In this document: in pieces, positions 48,161 through 60,095 of the stretch
How the letters are laid out: the number at the start of each line of letters is the position of its first letter
Numbering within the stretch: the stretch's first letter is position 1
Program-made: the position numbers and the translations under genes
Assembly (NCBI GenBank): GCA_963693085.1
Contig: OY856410.1
Location: forward strand, 562,143,906-562,207,905
DNA: 64,000 nt
Origin: Alisma plantago-aquatica
Lineage: Eukaryota > Streptophyta > Magnoliopsida > Alismatales > Alismataceae
Direction of reading: 5' to 3'
Notes under the pieces: generated by a model
Told to the model about the DNA's origin: nothing
The model's database searches: none
The model's input: only the letters and a program-made list of their open reading frames with translations

Positions 48161-50470
48161 GACATACTTGGCCCAGGTGGGTCGAGGACCACCACCTCTC
48201 CTCTTACTCTCTTTCTCTTTGTGTTCTCACTCCACTCCTGCAACACCTATGATTTACGGCTTGTTTCTCCTCTATGTGCCAACACCGCCACACGAAGCTC
48301 TAGATATTATAGTGGGGTAGGCCTCCTAGTTGTGTGACTCTATGGTTGTTGGCTTCCTCAACACCTTACGCATCCCCAAGGCCCCTATTCTTGAGGGAGG
48401 GGATGGACCTCCTAACCTAAGAGCTACTCACTCCCAATGCCTCCGTAGCAAGGAAATGGTAAGGCATAGATAAAAAAAAAGATTACTTTTTAGTGTTGTA
48501 TGTACTATAAAATGTGGCTCTTAGTATTGTACTTCTTGTAGTGGTTGTAATGTGAGCTTGTACTTTACGGTGGAAATGTCACCCATTGTACGATTGAAAA
48601 GATGCCTATTGTAATGATATAGTATATTTAAATATGTTAATGGAATACAAACATATTGAATTAAAAACATTATGATTAATGGAGTAAGTGTATGTTCAGT
48701 TTAACAAATAAGGTGTTTAATGCATCTACAATAACAAATATAAATATGTCTTGTAATGGATAAGACTCCTCACCAAAAGGTAAAGTCACCATTTTGGTAA
48801 ACCTCATGGACAAAGTAGTAAGGACACAAGGTCCTAAAACTCCCCTTGGACTCCTTTCTTCTTCCATCCACCTTCCATATACAACACAACCACCGTTTTC
48901 ATATCTGGTGAGCTTGTGGGGCATCTCCAAACCATATGAGAGGAAAGTAGCATCAAGTAGAGGTCTTATGAGGTCCCTTATAGATATGGGGTGATTCCAT
49001 GCCTTTCTTGGATACGAGGCTCTTGGTATCCTCAAGCTCCTTAGACCCAAAGCCACCACATCAGGGTAGAAATGGGGGTGAAGCAGGATTGCAACTCATC
49101 TGATTGCATAACCAATACTCAAGGAAATCATAGAAACTTGTAGGACCTGGAGCTGCACTACAAGATGAAAGGGTGTGGTGTTCTCCATCTCCATAAGCTT
49201 TCTTTCTTCTCCAACGTGGTGGATCTTAGATACACACTAGAGCAAGTTTAAAAATAGAGTTGGATCCTCCTTCCACCTTGGATTGATATGGTTAGGGTAT
49301 AGTCACTCCTCGACACTTGCATTTGAGACTCTAGCTATCTTTCTACCCCATCTCGTCATCTATTGTATTATCAATAGAGAAGGCAAGAGAGAGGAAGGTG
49401 GATCTCTATCAATACTCCACAAAATAAACCAAAACAAAAGTCATTCAACAGATGCAAAATTTGTGTATCTCAATCTTCCATTAGAATCATGTGAAGATCG
49501 TGCTTAGAAGGGTAAATGGGGCCAGGTATTTCAAGCTTTTGATCCTTCTTCTCCCTGCTTTAGCTAAAGATTGAGGACAAAACATACACTGTTGATCAGT
49601 TTTTAGGGCTAGGATTAGATTGCCCTTAAGTGGGTCTATAGATCATTTCTTGCATGAGCCTCCACCCAACAAAGTTATGTGATACGTCATTTGAACATTA
49701 AACTTAGGTCTAATATCAATGAATGAATAATATTGTGATCAAATATCAAACATTCATATCTATCACATGGATATGCAATCCTTAGCATGTAATCTAGCAT
49801 TCTACCAAGTTTGACATCAAATAAACAACACTTTTCACTAAATTTATCTCCTCAAATATCTTCATAAATAAATGTGTAAACCTTCAAATCAAGTAGTCAT
49901 CAACTATTGATCAAATAGGTTCAAATTGTACATTTGACCACATAACATATCACAGTACATCATTAAATCAATTTACTCTAGGTATCTCTTCAAATACTAT
50001 ATTGGATATCAACTCCTAAATCTAGGGTCATCACAAACACTTTCGAGCCTAATGATTTCTAGATAAAAATCAAGGAGGGTACAGTCTATAGGGCACCATT
50101 ATCTAGTTCTTCTCATATGTGCAATCCTATTTTGTGCTTTATTCAATGTCTTCTAAGCACATGATTGTTTTCCAGGAAGGAAACTCAGGGAGTAGTGAGA
50201 AAGCTAGACCTATTATTCATGTGGGCTATGCTTCATAACTACAAAGCTAGTGTTGGATATTTTGCCTTTTGATGTTTCCTCACAATTTAGAGAAACAACA
50301 CATGTGACATAATGATTGGGGACCTAATCACTCAACTGGCATATGAATTAGATATTGGTTTAGAAAACATTGAGGACTCATTGGGTGACATGAGGTTGAT
50401 TGGAATTTCCTTATGTACTCTAACCTCCTTACAAGGATATGTTTAATAATTTGATGTGCCGTCAAATTTC
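48161..50470. other. unassigned DNA between the F host and copia A
   Basis: Somewhat less AT-rich at 48160-49500. The longest frame (48676-49059, minus, 127 codons) has no motif I recognise, and its composition gives no coding support. 49510-50470 is AT-rich and featureless. Confidence 0.35.
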
Positions 50471-52512
50471 TATTGATATATATGCTCAAAGAGACAATCA
50501 TATGATGATTTTAATGGCATATATTATAAGATATTTGATTAATAATAAAGGTAATATTCCAATTTATTATGTATTATTCAGTTATGAGATAATTATGTAA
50601 CATAATACATGTCAAAATAATTATATTACTCAATGACGTATGGCTTCTGGATGAGGACCTGAAGGATGAGATCACACAGATGTCAAGAGTATGTATACAT
50701 TCTTGTTATGTCCCTAGTCGGATGTTATTATGGTTGGATGATAGACAACAATAACACTTAAGACTTGAATGTGTGTTGGTTGATGACAGAATCTCATTAG
50801 TCATGATATGTGATATCAAACCAAACACATAGATACTTGTTAGAGAATAGTGTATTGGACAGACCCACCTTGAGAGTGACACATGAAAACCATGATTGTT
50901 AGTTATTGGTAGTTAGAGTCATCTCTCATAACAATGATAGTGATTTTAGCTCTTGTACCTGAAATCACTACACTCATCACATGTCATTCGATGTACATTG
51001 ATATCATCCATTGTGACCTTGAATAAGGGTTTCCATAAAGGTGGTGCTCGGGTGCATTGTGACATATGGGGATGACTTTGAGTGATGTAAATGGGATTTT
51101 TCCCTCATGCATGAGTTTGATATCCTAGACACTTGATAAGTGAGGCTAAGAAATGCATTTCCATGTTGGTGTGAGTCAATATGTGATATTGAGCTTACAC
51201 AAATCTTAGACAGTCTGCTCTAGTACAAGGAACATGGATTGAACGTTGAACAAGATGACGATTCATGCCTTGATTTCAATCTAGATATTAGAGATAAAGT
51301 AACTATACAATAACTATAACACCAATCACATATTGTAGGTTGAAGTTGTTCTCCAACTTTCCAATTACTTGGGTGGTAATGATGTTTTGTTGGAAACCAC
51401 TCATATCTTGTGATGTCAAAAATATGTCATGGACATTTACTACCAATGTAACTTGGAACTTATAGGGTCGCATACATAGGATACACTTGAAAAATGAGTT
51501 TATTCATGAATGAAGTTTAAACTTGACTACTAAAGTGTTAGGTATTCAATTGAAACAAAAATGGTTGAAAGTTGACTGACTGGACTGTAAACTGATCGGT
51601 TCAAGTGTTGAACTGATCGATTCAAGTGTCGGGTCAATTAAACCAACATTTACAATCAGAATCATGAGATGACAAGTGTAGCAAGTGAACCAATTGGCTT
51701 AGGTCGTTGAACTAACCACTTTAGGTTGTGAATTGCCCGGTTGATCAATTCGATGGATCAAGGATTGATGTTGATATCATGGTGTGCATTAATTGAGTAC
51801 TAATTTCTAATACAATTGTGATTGGGAAACATAGTGAAACTATTGATTCAAGGGTTGAAGTGATTGGCTCACATGTGAACGGATTAGTTCACTGGTGAAC
51901 TGACTAGTTCAATGTTTGCAGGTTCTGTAAAATTCATGAAATTCCATCTTTTCAACTCCTACATGAAGTCAAAACCCTGAGTTTGACCCTACTATAAATA
52001 GAGGGGTATTGGGAGCCCTCTAGAGACACAAAAATAAGCTCTGATAATTGTTGTCTTCTCATAGTTGTGGTAATGTGAGAACCTGAGCAAGTTCTACCCA
52101 TCAAAGAGAGGAACAACAAGGGATTGACAATTGGGAGAGCAAGTTGGTGCTAACACACTGACTAGGAGAAACAACTCCTTCCTGTCTATTCATCCATAAT
52201 GACAGGAGTTCCCAGTGGTTTGTGTGGCCTACTATAGAGGCGAGGAGGTTGATGCCTGCCGCTAGGAGGACAAAATCAACTATCATTTGTGGTGATCAAC
52301 CAGGAGGTCATTGTTGATGTTGTCGTGGTGCAACTTGAAGAAAGGAACACACTACTACAAGGGATTTTTGTTGGAGTTGCTTTAGGACTAGTTATAAACC
52401 TTACAAACCCTCTTTCCCATTACATAGTTGTTGACATGATCTACTGTACTAGGGGAATATTCAAGTAAATATTTCATTTCAGCAGTCATATTTGATGCTA
52501 TATTTCCCAATA
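50471..52512 (+). repeat. copia LTR a (5' LTR of copia A)
   Basis: Diverged but collinear with LTR b and LTR c through its whole length, for example the CAGTTATGAGATAAT, GTTGGTTGATGACAGAATCTCATTAGTCATGATATG and TATAAATAGAGGGGTA (52003-52012 area) segments. It starts TATTGATATATATG, where LTR c has TGTTGGTGTGTATG, so its terminal TG has mutated. It ends at about 52512, before a degenerate primer site (GGGTATCAGGAG). Confidence 0.8.
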
Positions 52513-52661
52513 GGGGTATCAGGAGATGTGTCAATTTACTATGCTTTGGGATTTAGTTGATATGATCGGATTTCTATTTTATCATTTATTATTTACATAA
52601 CAATGTGAAAACTTAAAATGAGTAATGTGCATATCCGATCAAAATACCACATACAACCCAA
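52513..52661 (+). other. leader of copia A, first part, with degenerate primer site
   Basis: GGGTATCAGGAG at 52514 corresponds to the perfect TGGTATCAGAGCC of copia B. The following TTTACTATGCTTTGGGAT and ATCAAAATACCA run collinear with 54903-55020, up to the AT tract, where copia B is inserted. Confidence 0.75.
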
Positions 52662-52741
<80 letters not shown>

Positions 52742-52750
52742 TATATATAC

Positions 52751-52784
<34 letters not shown>
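52662..52784. repeat. expanded AT tract at the copia A/B junction
   Basis: About 120 bases of (TA)n with a few CACAC and ATACAT interruptions. The equivalent tract in the intact leader of B (55018-55040) is about 25 bases, and after LTR c (62245-62262) about 18. Confidence 0.9.
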
Positions 52785-54887
52785 TTGGTGTGTATGTCCA
52801 TAGACCTAGTCATATGATGATTTAATGGCATAATATGTGAGTGATTTGTTTAATAAATAAAGTCAAGCTTCCAATTTATTTTGTTTAATTCACTTATGAG
52901 ATAATGATGTAACATTATAAATGTCTAGAGAATAATGTTTACTCAGTGACATATGTTTTCAACTACAATAAATGAACAATGAGATCATACAAATGTTAAG
53001 AGCACACATATACATTTTTTATTATGGAAGGTTGATAGACAACAATGACACACAAGACCAGAGTGTGAGTTGGTTGATGACAGAATCTCATTAGTCATGA
53101 TATGGCAATATCAAACCAAGCACACAGATACATGTTAGAGAAAGTGTAACAGACAGGCCCACCATGAGATTGACACATGGAAACCATTATCACGGTAGTC
53201 ATAGTCAACTCTCATAGTGATGGTGGTGATTGTGGTTCTTAGACCTGAAGTTACTACATTCATCACATGTCGTTTGTATGCTTTGATGTCATCAAACGTA
53301 GTTCTGAAACATGGGTTGTTATAAAGGTGATGATTGGGTGATTGTGACACATGGGAATAGACTGTGAGTGATGTAGATGGGATTTGTCCCTCCTACATGA
53401 GTATGATATCATAGGAATCTTTATTAGCGAGACTGAGAAATGCATGGCCATGCACATGTAAGTCAATATGTGATATTGAACCTACACATATCTCAGACAT
53501 TCCACTCCGGTTCAAGGAACAAGATTAAATGTTGATGAGGGTGACTACTCCATGCCTCAAGTTCAATCTAGATATCAGTGATAAAGGAACTATACAAACA
53601 TTGTAACACCATAGACAAATTTTTAGTTGTTCTCCAACTTTCCATTTACTTAGGTAGCATTGATGTGCAACTAGGCACCGCTCATTGCTTGTGATGTCAT
53701 AAGCTGTTATGGACATTCACTACCAACATAATATGGGATCTATAGGGTCACACACATAGGTCTTGACTTAGAATAGGAGTTTGGTCTTAAATGTTGATTG
53801 AATTGATTACTAAAGTGTTTAGGTATTCAATTCATGCAACAAATCCACTGACTGCACTATTGAACGATCGAATCACCTAGTGAGATGGCTATCTGGAGTG
53901 CCAAATAGTCATCTCAAGGGTTGAGATGGGCGTTTGGAGAGTCAGGCTAGTTGAAACAAAGTTGGCTAATGTTTTGCATGAAACAGGCACCAACCGATTG
54001 ACTCATTTAGTGAATCGATCGACTCAGGTATGCGAGACGACCAGTTCATCTAGTGAACTGATTCATTTGGTTGGGCTATAGGAAGGTTCTAGTAACTTTC
54101 CCAAATTTGTGGGAAAGTTTGATCATTTCGATTTCTCAATTCTATTGATGCAAGGAATTAATGTTTTGCATTATTTGGAAATGATTTGCCAAATTCATGT
54201 GTGATTAGGAAACTATGAAACAAGTGTCTCACTAGGTGAGATGATCGGCTCGTGTGCCAGATGACTATTTGGGTTTCAGACGATCAGTTTAGTGCTCACA
54301 GGTTGCAAAAATTCAAGATCTTGTGGTCCCTTCCACTCCCACATAAGACTGGGAACCCTGACCTTAACCCCTCCTATAAATAGAGGGGTACTGGGGACTT
54401 CCCAAACTCAATTCCCTCTAACAATTGTTGTCCTCTCTGATTGTGGTAGCCAATAGAGAGTCTGAGCAAGCCCTGCCCACCAAAGGGAGGGATAGAAAGG
54501 GAGAAACAATTATGGGAGAGAATGTTGGTGAATGGGAGGGACAACTCTTTTTGTTCGTTCTAGTAGGACGACATGAGTTCTAGGCAGTCTATGTGGACTT
54601 CCATAGAGGCATGGAGGTTGTTGTATGTCACTAAGAGGACAACCTCAACCTACAGTCTGTGGTATAGACCAGGAGGCACAACAGTCAGACGAGTCCCAGT
54701 GCAACTAAAAGACGGTTGTGCATCTACAATGACAAGGAGATGACGCTGGACTTGCTCCAGGATCAGGTATATCCTCAAAACCATCCTTCACATCTTATAG
54801 TTGTTGGTGCAATCCGCTAGTTCATGGGGAAGATGGTAGTTAAAATTTTGTTTCTGTTGCCTATTCATGTAGCCATATTTCCCTATA
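52783..54887 (+). repeat. copia LTR b (5' LTR of B)
   Basis: About 2.1 kb, paired with LTR c. It begins TTTGGTGTGTATG and ends TTTCCCTATA before the primer site. A TATA-like CCTATAAATAGAGGGGTAC lies near 54374-54392. CG-bearing GATCG and CGATTG motifs cluster at 53860-54070. Confidence 0.9.
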
Positions 54888-54888
54888 G

Positions 54889-54901
54889 TGGTATCAGAGC
54901 C
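54889..54901 (+). promoter_or_regulatory. tRNA-iMet primer binding site of copia B
   Basis: TGGTATCAGAGCC directly after LTR b. Confidence 0.9.
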
Positions 54902-56281
54902 ACGTCAATATACTATATTTTGGGATAATCAATATGATCAGATTTTGATTTTATCATTTAATTATTGCATGCGATGTGAATAATTTTATCCAATCAAAAT
55001 ACCATGATAATACCAAACTAATATATATATATGATATATATGCAATTTACACACGTCGCCCTAAAAGTGAGTTTTGATGGTGGATGTGTAGCATGGTTAT
55101 GGCTAATAACCCCTATTAGATGTGCATGGTTGCGCGGTTGTTTAATTCTGCTTTATCTTCATTTGCATTTTGATCCTATATCTTCTCTTCCCAATGTAAG
55201 GTTAATTCTCTCCTAGCTTTTCTCCAATTGAATGTAACTCGATATTTCCCTATATTCATGTAATAGTAGGATAGTTTACTTTCCTATTAAGACAAATAAC
55301 AAAAAAGGTTCTAAAGATGCTATATGACCATCCCTAAGATGAGTTGACCGGTTGGAGGACCGAGGAGGACTAGGTGTACAAGCCAAAATCGATCGGTTGG
55401 TGGAGCCAACCGATCGATTAGAGGATCCAGTAGATGGTGGACAGAAGGACCAGATGACCGATGAGACGATCGGTCACCCGTACAGGAGGCAAGCCAAATG
55501 GTTTAAGGTTTGAACCAATCAACTCGAATTGGAAAGCTTATATCTTCATCGACAATATGTTTGTGCATGTGATGTAGACTCTAGGTTGTGTTAATTCCTT
55601 GTGGCTCCAAGGAATTACATTAGGTTGGCTATAACCATCGCTTTATCATTTATTTCATGTTTTCATTATGGGATATAGCATGTATATGATATGCACTATT
55701 TATATGTGGTGATTGGATAAAGTATATGTATCTATAAATACAAACTCCCTCTAATTTAAAAAAAAATCCTTAGACGCTTTCCAAAAGTGGCTCATGTGAA
55801 AAGCTTGATTGACCAACCATATGTTATGCCCTATCATGATGCGTTGTCTATCTTGTGGAAGTGTGATGGTAATGATGTAGGTTCCACCTAGCGATTTGCA
55901 TTATTATCATGTCAGCTTTTGGGTTAGGCTTAACTGGTGATTGTTAGAGCATCTAGGCCCAGAGGCATGCAGATGATTATGGAAAGGAGTTGTGCTTATC
56001 ATATATCCAGAATTACATATGATGCAATTGGCAAAAGGTGCCTACCTTGATAATTGATTGTGTTTTACGGTGTTGATCGGGCCATAGTTCAATTATCTTA
56101 GATATAGCACACTAGTATTGTATACTATAATATTCTGAATTGATATGTGAGGGCTATCAAGTTGAACAAAATAGTGGGAGTGATAATTAATTAAAGACCT
56201 AATTTTTATAATCAAATATTTCAAACCAAATCAAATCAAATCAAACTTTTGACAAATACAAATTTTCTCTTGTAGACTCAA
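54902..56281 (+). other. leader of copia B
   Basis: Long untranslated leader of about 1.4 kb with no frame of note. It contains the short AT tract, a telling AACCGATCGATTAG/ATCGATCGGTTGG inverted-repeat patch at 55330-55480, and an AATTAATTAAAGACCTAATTT stretch before gag that is repeated before the gag of A (63395-63425). Confidence 0.7.
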
Positions 56282-57018
56282 ATGATGAACAAATCCGTAT
56301 TGTGATCGGTCCTGAAGAAGGAAAAACTTGATGGGACAATTTCTCACGAATGGTTTTGTATTTTGAGAAGGGTTCTCAATCAAGAGTGCAAACTCTACAT
56401 CCTTGACAAACCATAGACAAAAATACCTACTCCTGATGTGCCTAGGGCACAAGTGGATGCTTATTGGAAGCATGAAAATGATGCCTTTTAGAGATAAAGT
56501 GCCTTATGCTTAGCTGCATTAACTATGAGTTGCATGAGTAGTGTGAGGACATGAGGATTCTTGAGATGGTAACACGTCTTAAGAAAGTGGCCCTTGGCCT
56601 TGCAAAGCAAGAAAGGGATGATATCATGAAGGCACTTTTTGAGTCTAAGCTGACAGAGGGAACCTTAGTAGAAGAATATGTGTTCAATATGATTGGACAT
56701 GTGTATCATCTTGAAGAATTGGGATTCACCTTGTGTCAAGAGTTTCCTGCAGATATGATTCTAAAGACATTGTAGAATCATATATCCACTTTATTGCCTT
56801 TTATCATGTAAATAAGATGGGAAGCCTGATATCAGACTTGCTTGTCATATTGATTCATGTTGAAGCAAGAATGAAAAAGGACAAATTTGTGATGATGATT
56901 AGCAGAGATATGTCCAAGGATCAAAAGCACAGCCATGAAGAGTTCTTAGGGCAATCCCAAATCCAAATCTTCAACATTCAAGATAAGGAGAAAGAAAATT
57001 ACAAGAGGAACTTATCCT
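56282..57018 (+). pseudogene. copia gag, broken (element B)
   Basis: Capsid-type gag of the DUF4219/UBN2 sort. From ATG 56282, LKKEKLDGTISHEWFCILRR and NQECKLYILDKP with stops at TGA about 56303 and TAG about 56414. It then continues in another frame (from about 56490) with CLMLSCINYELHE, IMKALFESKLTEG and HLEELGFTLCQEFPADMIL to a stop at 56773-56775. A third frame carries VEARMKKDKFVMM to about 57010. The knuckle position reads ENYKRNL, so the zinc-binding Cys/His set is lost. Two frameshifts and at least four stops. Confidence 0.8.
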
Positions 57019-57495
57019 TTGTACTTAAAGGCATTTAGGAAGAAGAAGATGGGGATGGTGATCACTACTTTAGGTATATACATTATTGAGATAAATCTAT
57101 CTACTTCTTCATCATGGGTACTAGATACCGCATGTGGATCTCACATATGTTCGAATATGCAAGATTTGAAAGGGAGTAGGCCTTTGGGAAAAGGCAAGGT
57201 AGAACTGTGAGTTTCTAATGGCGCAAGAGTTGAAGCCAACATAGTTGGATCCTATTGTTTATCTTTGCCCACAAGGCTTGTAATACAGTTAGAGAACTTC
57301 TATTATGTACCTTCTATAAATAGAAACATCATTTCTATTTCTTGTATGGATAAGGATGCATTTGAATTCCATATTAAAATTGGGCGATGTTCTATTCTCA
57401 AAGATGAGATCTTTTATGGCAGTGCCCCAATGTCTTATGGTATTTACTTGTTAGAGATGAAGATATATATTTATAACATTAATATCAAAAGATAA
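57019..57495 (+). pseudogene. copia protease region, broken (element B)
   Basis: Aspartic protease part of copia pol, with INLSTSSSWVLDTACGSHIC at about 57091-57150. The catalytic triplet is DTA instead of D(T/S)G. A TGA at 57208-57210 interrupts the frame, which then continues with VIQLENFYYVPSINRNIIS and ends in YNINIKR at 57495. Even apart from the stop, loss of the glycine next to the catalytic aspartate would be expected to harm activity. Confidence 0.8.
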
Positions 57496-57559
57496 AACTC
57501 AACAACTCAAACAAAACATACTTTGACATTGTCGTCTAAGGCACATAAATGAGAATCGC

Positions 57560-58550
57560 ATATCTAGACTCCATTAAGATGGTTATCTGGATTCTTTTGA
57601 TTTTGAATCAATAGAGATGTGTGAATCTTGTTTATTGGGCAAGATGACTAATACCCCCTTCACTGGTAAAAATGAGCGGGTTGGTGATCTATTAGGACTC
57701 ATACATACTAATGTATGCGAACCTTTTAGAACAAATGATGTAGGTGGGTATCAGTACTTCATTACCTTTACTGATGACTGTAGTAAGTATGGCTATGTTT
57801 ATTTAATGAAACATAAGTCAAAAACTCTTGACATGTTCAAGGAGTTTATGAATGAAGTACAAATACAACTTGGGAAAAGTATTAAGGCACTTAGTTTAGA
57901 TTGAGGTGGAGAATACTTGAACTAGGAGTGTGAAGCCTTCTTAGAGCTTGTGGGATCATATCCCAATGGACTCCACCTAGAACACCTCAGCGTAATGGTG
58001 TATCAGAAAGAAGGAATCACACATTGCTAGTATGATCGATGATGAGTTTAGCTGAGCTTCCGACTACCTTCTGGGGGTATGCTCTAAAAACCGCCATGTT
58101 TACACTAAACTGTGTGCCATCTAAATCAGTTCAAAAGGAACAATATGAGATATGGCATGGGAAACGTCCCAATATGTCCTTTATGAGGATTTGTGGATGT
58201 GAAGCTTATGTTAAAAGAATGTTGTCTGATAAGCATGGTCCTAAATCTGATAAGATTTTTTTTGTTGGATATCCTAAAGAGACAAGGGGATATTACTTTT
58301 ATTCCCTATCTGAAAACAAAGTGTTTGTTTCTAGGGATGTTGTATTCCTTGATATGGATTTCATTTCTAAAGGAATCAATATGAGGAAAGTAGAACTCAA
58401 AGAGGTTAGAGACCAACAATAAAACATTGAACCAATAGATGAACAAGAGGAACAGAGAGAAATACAAAGTGTTCTGGAATCTCAAATTCCTCAAGTGATA
58501 CAGGTACCTCATAGATCTAATACGACATGCCTTGAGCCTGAGAGACATGG
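57560..58550 (+). pseudogene. copia integrase, broken (element B)
   Basis: Frame at 57617-57904 holds the end of the GAG-pre-integrase domain (MCESCLLGKMTNTPFTG) and the start of the core, LLGLIHTNVCEPF, with Asn where the first catalytic Asp is expected, then FITFTDDCSKYGYVYLMKHK. The second Asp (IKALSLD) is followed directly by a TGA. After a frame change come the region around 57960-58020 (third acidic residue, degenerate) and 58039-58422 with LPTTFWGYALKTAMFTLN, CGCEAYVKRM and KIFFVGYPKETRGYYFY. The linker to reverse transcriptase is shortened near 58530-58555, where the frame also changes. Confidence 0.85.
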
Positions 58551-60080
58551 CTTGAGGCCATGAGATCTGAGATGGAATCCATGTATACCAGCAAAGTATG
58601 GACTTTGGTGGATCCACCTGAAGGGGTAAAACCCATAGGGTGCAAGTGGGTCCTTAAGAAGAAGACTGACATGGATGGTAAAGTACAAACATATAAGGGC
58701 ATATTGGTTGCAAAGGGTTTCAGACAAGTTCAAGGTCTTGACTATTACAAAACCTTTTCTCCAGTGCCCATGGTTAAGTCCATCAGGATCATGCTTGCTA
58801 TTATAGCTTATCATGACTATGAGATTTGGAAGGTGGATGTTAAAACTGCATTCCTTAATGAGAATGTTCTCAAGGATGTGTCCATGACACAGCCTGAGGG
58901 TTTTATAAATCCAAAGGATGCAAATAAAGTTTGTAAGCTACAAAGGTCAATCTTTGGATTGAAACAAGCATCTCAGAGCTAGAATCTTCATTTTGATGAG
59001 ACAGTCAAAGAGTTTGTCTTTATTCAAAATGAATACGAACCTTGTGTGTATAAGAAGGTTAGTGGGAGCACAGTGACATTCCTCATATTGTATGTACATG
59101 ACATACTATTGATGGGGAATGAGATCCCTACTTTATAAAAGGTAAAGACATGGCTGGGAAATATGTTTTCTATGAAAGACTTGGGAGAAGCATCCTACAT
59201 CTTGGAAATAAAGATCTATAGAGATAGATCCAAAAGGCTTCTTGGAATTAGTAAGAGCACATACATTAACAAAGTGTTGAAGCATATCAACATGGAGAAC
59301 TCAAAGAGAGGAAACCTACCCATGCTACATGGAGTTTCCATCTCTAAAGTTCAAAGTTTGAGTTCTTGTAAAGAAAGGGAACGCATGAGTTTGATTCCAT
59401 ATGCCTCAACAATTGGATCAATCATGTATGCAACATTGTGTTCCCATCTGGATGTCTCATATGCCTTTAGCATGACAAGCAGATATTAGTCGGATCCTAG
59501 TGATGCTCACTAGCCACCCATGAAGAACATCCTCAAGTACTTGAGAAGGACTAAGGATCGGTTCTTGGTCTACGGTAGAGAAGAAGAGTTGGTGGTAAGA
59601 GGTGACATCGATGCAAGCTTCCAGACTGATAAATATGATTACAAATCACAATAAGAATTCACGTTTTGCCTAAACAATGGAGTTGTGAGTCAAAAGAGTT
59701 CCAAGCAAGAGACAATTGTTGATTCTACAATGGAGGCCGAGTACATTGTTGCATCGAATGCAGCAAAGGAGGTTGTATGGATCAAGAAGTTCATTACAAA
59801 ATTTGGGGTTGTTCCAAGAATCAACGACGCAATCGAGTTATATTGTGACAACAATATAGCTATTGCACAAGCTAAGGAATCCAGATCGCATCAATTCTCA
59901 AAGCATATACAAAGGTGGTTCCATATCATACGAGAGATCATACATCAAGGAGATGTAAAGATTTGCATAGTACCAACTGAGAATAATATTGATGATCCCT
60001 TGATAAAGGTACTTTCACAGCAGAAGCATGATGGACATGTTAGATCATTTGGAATACGATTCGTGGGTGATTGTCTCTAA
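58551..60080 (+). pseudogene. copia reverse transcriptase and RNase H, broken (element B)
   Basis: A single frame from about 58551 to TAA 60078-60080. RVT_2 motifs: WTLVDPPEGVKPIGCKWV, ILVAKGFRQVQGLDYYKTFS, IWKVDVKTAFLNENV and IFGLKQASQS. The catalytic motif reads YVHDILL, with His for the first Asp of YVDD. RNase H follows, with DSTMEAEYIVAS, IELYCDNNIAIAQAK and FHIIREIIHQGDV. Stops: TAG about 58981, TAA about 59137, TAG about 59488, TAG about 59510 and TAA about 59653. Frame conserved, activity lost. The polypurine-like GTGCAAGTGGGAG lies just after the stop. Confidence 0.9.
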
Positions 60081-60093
60081 GTGCAAGTGGGAG
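60081..60093 (+). promoter_or_regulatory. polypurine tract of copia B
   Basis: GTGCAAGTGGGAG ends two bases before the TG of LTR c. Confidence 0.65.
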
Positions 60094-60095
60094 TC

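Noticed and set aside
48676..49059. 127-codon minus-strand frame, possible host exon
   Set aside because: No recognisable domain, splice context or codon bias; kept only as unassigned DNA.
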